Below, one piece after another: positions 57,714-64,000 of a stretch of 64,000 bases of DNA. This DNA is from Bugulina stolonifera (Eukaryota; Bryozoa; Gymnolaemata; Cheilostomatida; Bugulidae). Position 1 is the first letter of the stretch. Each line of letters begins with the position of its first letter. Under the pieces are notes generated by a model. The model was not told the origin of the DNA. It saw nothing but the letters and a program-made list of their open reading frames with translations, and did not search any database. Position numbers and translations under genes: made by a program. The stretch is taken from NCBI GenBank assembly GCA_935421135.1, contig OW285193.1, positions 9,170,496 through 9,234,495 of the forward strand, in the 5' to 3' direction.

Positions 57714-57900
57714 TGTTGGTGGCCGAGTGGTTTAGCGCTAGTCACTCTGGTCTTGCAGCAATGACGCAAGTTATCTGCAAGGACGTGGGTTCGAGTCCTG
57801 CCAATGACCTAGACATTTTTGCCCCGAAAGAGGTTTTCTCTCTGTGCCGTATTGAACTATACTAATGTCCAGCTCTAGGAGCCGTGGTGGCCCCTCGATT
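57714..57900 (+). mobile_element. tRNA-derived SINE
   Basis: An A box (TGGCCGAGTGG) and a B box (GGTTCGAGTCC) are both close to consensus and spaced as in a class II (Ser/Leu-like) tRNA. The acceptor and anticodon stems do not fold properly, so it is not a working tRNA. Non-tRNA sequence continues after the B box (GCCCCGAAAGAGG...). The 3' end and target duplication were not fixed. Confidence 0.6.
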
Positions 57901-59785
57901 AGCTCTGCTATTGGGCATGAATACTATTTTTATTATGCCATAAAATGTAGGCCTACAATGTACATGTATAATTTAATACAATATAATATAATATTATGAT
58001 AAAACATAGTTTAATTTAATAAAAATTAGCCGGCATATAAATCGCACAAACCATAGAAATATGCTGCCTATAGTATTATTATTGCTTACCAACGGTACCT
58101 GTGAACTATACTCAACTTCATAAGAGGGAGAAAAAGCGTAACATTTTCCACTGCAATCAATCATATACATGTACTTAGATTCCACATAGACTCTTTGAAA
58201 GAAGATAATCCATCTCCAGAATACCTTTACACGTTTGGATGTTATATTTCTAATGGTTTTATCACAAAGGCCACAGGGGAACTTTTCTACCTTTGAATAA
58301 TTAACTAATTACTTCCAGAAATTCTATTTTTAAGACTGTTTTGTTTTGTTCAACTTTTCACTTAGGTCACAACCATAACCTTGAAAGAAATTCAGTTCAT
58401 CTCAATTGGCATAATAAAAGTGTTATAGGACAACTCCAAAATAGATAGAATCTAAGACTCAGTTCTAGAATCCGAATTCTCGAATGCTAATTAAAGTAGT
58501 GCATACCCATGCACCTTTCTTGCACATAAGATATTAATTCTAGTTCTAATACTACTTAGTTGGTAAATTTACATTCCTATCCACCTACATACAAGTAAAA
58601 TACAGACACCGCCTGTCTTTCTGTATCATTTAGCGTAAGCTAAAACTACAATAACAAAAACAAGGCCTCAACTTTCTTCAGTGTGCTCTTTTATTCAAAT
58701 ATAAGTAGCATAAATCTCATACCTCCTCCTCCCCCGCTCGCAAAAAATTCACAAGGTGGGGTAGCTATTTATTTTAGTCCTTGGCATACTAAAATCAAAT
58801 TGTCTGGCGAAAATTTAGTAAACAACCCTTTCTGGTTACACCTTGTAATGGTTACAGAGGTCCTGACTTGAAACACTCCTGAATGCCTTGAAATGTCTAA
58901 TATATTTTCAAAAAACTTTATATATTACAAGACCAATACGCTGAATGTACAGAGTTTTTTCTGCCTGTGATAAGCTGAAGTCAAAGTTGTGGTATTTCAC
59001 AAGTCTTATTTACCCTCATAGAATACCTCATTTATCAGACTAGAGCAACATGAGTATAATGTTTTATAATACATAGTTTAGTAACTAATAGAACCTTTGG
59101 TCTACATTTGATTTATATATGCTTTTCAGCCCTACTAGTAATTCATCAGCACTGTCTGTAACTAATATCTTGTTTTATTGAGATAATCATATTTGTTTGT
59201 GTCATTCCTTTCTCATGGGCAGTGGAAAGCACAGTTATGGTTTACTCTAATGTAAGTACAGCACAACAATAATCACCACACCCCAAACCAACCACAACAC
59301 AGCCCCATGACATAAATGAACATAGATGGCTTCAACCACATGACTTGTCTAAGGCTGCCTAATACCACTCACAGTAGATCAAATGACATCATTAACCTAA
59401 TATGATTAGTATTCCTTTACAGCTATTTATTCTCATAATTCTTTAGGCAGTCAAACCCAAAATTGGGTAATAAATAGTTGTATTTATCTGTTTACTGTGA
59501 GGTCCACCCAAAAAACAAAACCCACAGCTCTGTGTTGAAACTATGAATTTGCCATATTATATACAGTGTAGCCACATTAGTAACAAATGGATACCTGAAC
59601 TTCTAAAGCATCTCATGGAGGATGCCAACAATTACTTTTAAAATCCTGTTCACCTGTTCCTGTTCACCAATAATAATTATAATTTTATATTGTTATTTAT
59701 TGTTGTTATTGCTATCTGCTACGTGATGTTACCAATGCCACTAGAATTTGCAGTGTATACAGTGTGGAGTAGCATCATATATTGT

Positions 59786-59932
59786 AACACAGTAATATAT
59801 TATAGTAATATGTTATATTGTAACACAGTAATATATGGTAACGTATTGTAATATAGTAATATAGTAATATATAGTAACATAATTATAGTAATATCCATAA
59901 GCATGTAGTAATATAGTAATAGTAGCATATTG
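59786..59932. repeat. Degenerate GTAATATAGTAATAT repeat
   Basis: About ten imperfect copies of a TAATATAG/TAACACAG motif. No coding or structural feature inside. Confidence 0.7.
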
Positions 59933-62728
59933 GATGGTAAACCCAGAGCCATTGGTTGTCCTTATGGATAATCCTGAACATAAGGTAGCCCTCAACCCAA
60001 CTGGCTCAACCACAAACAAGGACCCCAGTCTATAAAATTTGTGTTCAATATCATACAATTCTATGTTTAGTACAGCACCTAATTGACAATGAAGGGGTGA
60101 ACTTGAAGTAAATCTGTTTTAATCTCTTGAGGTGGGTTGAGTATGAGGACATTATCACATTTACTGGTTGTTATAATAGCACTCCTGTGGTCAGCCTGCT
60201 GGCATATCATAATCTTCACATTTACACCAAATAGGAGACTGTTAAAATTAAACAAAAATAGAATTGAAAATATGTAAAGCTGTTTATGTCTATTATTATC
60301 TAGCCCAGGTTCTATTCTATCCATAGAATTATATAATGGAATGGAATGAAAGTTTAAACATACTTTTGTAGGAAGGAAAGCTTACAGTACCCATATATAA
60401 CTAGAGGTTATTATAATATTGTATGTTATGAGGTTTAGTAGAAATTTCAAGTATAATTCTTGTGTACTACAGTATGCATAATTCATGTCACATGTATGTA
60501 TCATACCTATAACACCTAGTAACACCGAACTATCCCTGTACTAGTATAATGGGAGATATACTTTACTATATTTCAAACCACATGTTACATGCGGAGATCA
60601 GCTTAGGCATAATCTCGAGCTCAGATTATTTCAAAATAGTTCAGTTTGCAGGAACAGGTTGAATGTGTCATTGAATAATCTATTATAATAATCTTTGATA
60701 TATCAATGGTAATTTCTAGCTTTTCCTCTTTTTAGTAGCGTATAGCCTGTCATCCTATATTTAAATGTATATCAGTGGCTATAATGGTAGGCATGTTGTG
60801 TTACTATTCACTGGTATAATTAGATCATCTTGCCTTTCCCACAAGGACCAACAATCAGGTCATTCTTTAAAGAGTGGATAACTCTAATGCCAAAACTTGA
60901 GTAAATCGGAATCATCTTTTTAACGAATTAAACTTCAGGTTGGAAAATTTAAGAAAAATTTCTATTCTATATTTTAGTTTTCAAGGGCACCTACTACCTA
61001 GCCATGCTGCATCTCATTGGAAAGAGAAAAACCTGCTTTTTTAATGAAATTGTAGAGTTGTGTCCACAATAGAATTACTGAGAGGCGTATCTGTTAGAAA
61101 ATGATAGGCTTTATGGTTGTCATTTTCGTATACTTTGAAGTTATCAGCTCTCTCTTTCTGCCTGCCACCTCCAGAAAGATGACAATAACAGGACGACTAT
61201 TTTAACAGACACGTCCAATTTGGGTGGGGAGGGTGCTAAAATCGGGGTTGAAAGTAGGAAAGTTGTATTGCCAAAAAGGTGAACTTTACAGGTATGCACT
61301 ACATTACAATAGCATTGGGCTAATTTTGCTCAAAAGCAAATGGATAGTTTGTTTCCTAGTCTGATAAGAAAGAACTATTTCCTACTACATGGCCCAATGG
61401 ACACATTGAAAATCGCCTTCAGCTCCAAAATTGCAACTTGTCAACTTAATAACTGAATATTTATATTTCAATAATAATTTGAATCAAAGCTGTTTAGTTA
61501 AAGGATCTAATACAATATTTCAAGCCAACAGCTGCCAGTTCCTATAAATACTTAGAATTAGTCTATGAATTGTGTAGATGATAAAATCCTCTCATAAATT
61601 AGAGATTATCACAAGATGTATTTGGACTCCCAGCAGTTTTGAAATATAAATCTCCTTTTGTGAGCATTTTGTGGCAAAAAGTTAGTTACAAATCCAGCTA
61701 TGAAACAGAGAGTTGGACTGCACCTGTTTAATAGGGCCTACTAATACCAGCTAACACCTCCAACACTATTCTATAACATTATTATAACCTACGTGTAAAT
61801 ACTAGATGATAAGCAAATACACTGTATAAGCACAGACCTGTACATGCAAGTTATGTCCCTGAACCTGCACTGCAACTTACTGTATAGGCTTTAATGTACT
61901 ACAGTATACTATATAACGCTACATAAATAACGTAAATAACGTAAATAACGATGTATTGTACTGAGAGTACTATGAGCATATTGTTATAATAATATGTAAA
62001 CATACATGTAAGTACATGTATATGAAGAACATTATTATACTGTTAAATTCAAATTGTGGATAATAGCATCTTTATAGCTACATGTAAATACCACACACAG
62101 GATCAGTATGAATAGTACAGTAAAGGCATATCATATAAATTGGATATCAAAGATAAGGTTTGCTTTACAGTGTATTGTGCTAGAATTAAATAGGTCGTAT
62201 TTAGAATCTATAATATTATAATTTGTTATTGGAACCAAAGAATAGAGCTTCATTGATTGATATGAAAACATGACTTGTGTGAATTGAAGGTTCATCTTGA
62301 TAAGATTGTTAAGGCTTTAGTTTGTGCCTTTACTTCTCCATTATCTCTGGCAAGTTACGAATTCTCTTTTAGTATAAACTGTATATTCAAGGCAAGTAAG
62401 TTCACTATAAACTTAGATATACGCACATTGTTGCAATAACATTTAGCTTATGTCATAACAAGCTCTGACCAATAATTGTTCCTTTTTCGTAAACAAAAAC
62501 ATGTGTGAAGCTGTATGTAGTTACTCTATCTTCGCTTTTTATACATCAAATGCTAATGCTCCAGGTTCGGCGAGGGTAATTTTGGCTCCCTCTATTGCAG
62601 GGTAGTCGGCATTTTTATGAAATTGAGGCACTTACTAATTAATGCCTATAAAGCGGTTGACGTTTTGGAGTTGAGTTATTTTGGAATCGGAGTTATTTGA
62701 AGTTCCGTGTAACACTGTATAGTTTCAG

Positions 62729-63744
62729 ATGGGCTGCTGTGCTTCTGATATGTCGGCAGGGGTTAGTTCAGCTGACCATACTTCTGGTCAAAATGGAACA
62801 GCTAAACATGTGCTTAATGGAGTCGAAAAAAGTGAGCGAAATGGAACAGCTAAACACGAGAGCAACGGTTCTGTTCAACCAAGTGACAGAGATGTTGCCC
62901 TCTTTAAACAGCTGCTAATGGAGAGACTTATGACTATAGCTAACGGTAAGCACATTAGACTAAATTCTTACCCCATTTTAAAAACTCAATAAGGTAACAG
63001 GCCAATTTTGTTTAGCAGTTTATTTCAGAAAAATAATTAAACACATAGCTACAACGTTTAGAGCTAGTTTGATCGTAGCGAACTCCTTGATTAAACAAGA
63101 CAAACTTCTGCCAACACAGCATTTATAATTCATTTTTCTTGAAAAATAATATCGGCAGATATATTAAGCATATACATGTACCTCTGGTTCCCTTTTCAAA
63201 TTTTTTGAGTTAAACTCAATAAAATGTATCATAACATAAATCACACTGTTATGCAGATTTTAAACTTTATCGAAATTTGAGCCACAATTAATCAAAGGAT
63301 CAAACGGATTACATAATAGCAGATCATTCAGGATTATAAAGCTTAAACAATCAAGAATCAACAGACAATATAGGATAGACTCATCCTATTGTTGTCTAAT
63401 AGCATAATCTTCTCCTAAAAGTTATTAATGGCATTACTTAGCTTATTCTAAAAGGCTAATCTGTGGAGTGAAATAGTTTTATGTTACCCTACTTACAATT
63501 ACATAATAATTCATTGAGAAAAGTAGAATAAAATTTCATTGAAAAGACTCCATATTATTTATTGTTGGTATATAATTATGTTTGCTTGTTTTAGAACCTC
63601 CGTTGGCACCCCTGTTTCCAATTGAAGGAGATTCTAGATCATTCTTAGTTCCCAGTCTATTCCAATGTGCAGAGACTCTGGCAGAGCTGAGGGTAACCCC
63701 AATCCCACCTGAAACCAGTGTCGTTATTACATATCTTAAATCAG
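62729..63744 (+). CDS. Sulfotransferase with N-myristoylation motif, first two exons (continues beyond window)
   Basis: Exons 62729-62945 and 63595-63744 join in phase. The N-terminus MGCCASD is a strong myristoylation signal (Gly2) with adjacent palmitoylatable cysteines. A low-complexity linker repeats NGTAKH twice. The second exon reads LFQCAETLAELRVTPIPPET and SVVITYLKSG, ending in the PAPS-binding loop (YPKSGTTW in cytosolic sulfotransferases, here with Leu for Pro). Exon 2 stops after the first base of the next codon, so GTTW and the rest should be encoded beyond the window. The ATG at 62729 follows directly after TTTCAG, which may be an acceptor for a 5' UTR intron. Confidence 0.65.
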
Positions 63745-64000
63745 GTACACTTAATTTAATTAATTAATCGATTAAATCAGAATTATAAAATATTTAATCT
63801 AGTATTAGTTATTAGCTAATGCTTATCTAATACTTGTCTTAGGTAGGCCATGTACACGTGCATGTGTAATACAAGTTATGCAACATGATTCTAATTGTTA
63901 CAGAAGCTTCCACAGGTTCTCACGAAAACAGGTTGACTTAAGTCTACAGTGTTGACCAACTCTATGAAACACTAGGTTGCACTACAAACAGCTCAAGTAC
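63745..64000 (+). other. Intron of the sulfotransferase gene (partial)
   Basis: Starts with the GTACAC donor. No exon encoding the expected TTW continuation is seen before the end of the window. Confidence 0.5.

Larger units (their letters stand above)
57449..62728. other. 5.3-kb region without recognised gene
   Basis: Holds a tRNA-derived SINE (57714-57808 and downstream), a degenerate TAATATAG repeat (59786-59932), a short AATAACGTA repeat near 61925-61950, and possible small exons at 59223-59251 and 61174 that I could not connect. The last part should include the promoter of the sulfotransferase at 62729. Confidence 0.4.

Noticed and set aside
57714..57808. Functional tRNA-Ser/Leu gene
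   Set aside because: A and B boxes are good, but the acceptor and anticodon stems do not pair; called a SINE head instead.

Overview
The window is nuclear DNA from an animal. Genes are split into many short exons with GT-AG introns, the DNA is AT-rich, and gene content is metazoan (CHST15-type sulfotransferase, PDE6D, NDUFB5, taxilin, C1orf50 and C11orf65 relatives). Short introns, tightly packed genes, many ACATGT-type palindromes and a lineage-specific sushi-domain membrane protein point to a marine invertebrate, possibly a sponge. That placement is inference. All exon models below were built by hand from splice sites, reading phase and remembered family motifs; no search was run.

Layout. 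1061-3997 (+): glutathionyl-hydroquinone reductase, complete, 8 exons. 5444-7389 (+): iron-sulfur scaffold ISCU, complete, 5 exons. 8761-12203 (+): sushi-domain single-pass membrane protein, first exon uncertain, with a solo LTR in one intron. 12539-19364 (-): taxilin, complete, 11 exons, convergent with the previous gene, introns full of minisatellites. 19365-24355: no host gene established; holds a solo LTR and a broken LINE reverse-transcriptase tail. 24356-28770 (-): CHST15-like Golgi sulfotransferase, complete, 4 exons, with a hAT MITE in intron 1. 28771-32522: mobile-element cluster (Harbinger-like MITE, solo LTR, 15-bp-type minisatellite, second hAT MITE). 32523-34923 (+): NDUFB5, complete, 5 exons, with a 720-bp inverted repeat in intron 1. 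35957-38311 (-): PDE6D, complete, 6 exons. About 38487/42006-43042 (+): C1orf50/DUF2452 protein, first exon tentative. 44849-51143 (+): C11orf65/MFI-like IQ-motif protein, 9 exons, with an antisense tRNA-Tyr gene inside an intron. 51144-62728: mostly without recognisable genes, apart from two orphan candidate first exons and a tRNA-derived SINE. 62729-63744 (+): first two exons of a sulfotransferase with an N-myristoylation motif; it runs off the window.

The genes are unrelated housekeeping and accessory genes and form no operon-like unit. Themes that link them are mitochondria (ISCU, NDUFB5, possibly the C11orf65 relative), sulfation (two unrelated sulfotransferases) and vesicle or lipidated-protein traffic (taxilin, PDE6D).

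The most interesting unexplained structure is a dispersed family of short (about 35-75 bp) imperfect hairpins whose arms share a GTTGTCC/GGACAAC core. At least nine occur across the window in introns and gene flanks. Next come three solo LTRs of one family, each with a matching 4-bp target duplication and its own TATA box and AATAAA, and three MITEs with clean target duplications.
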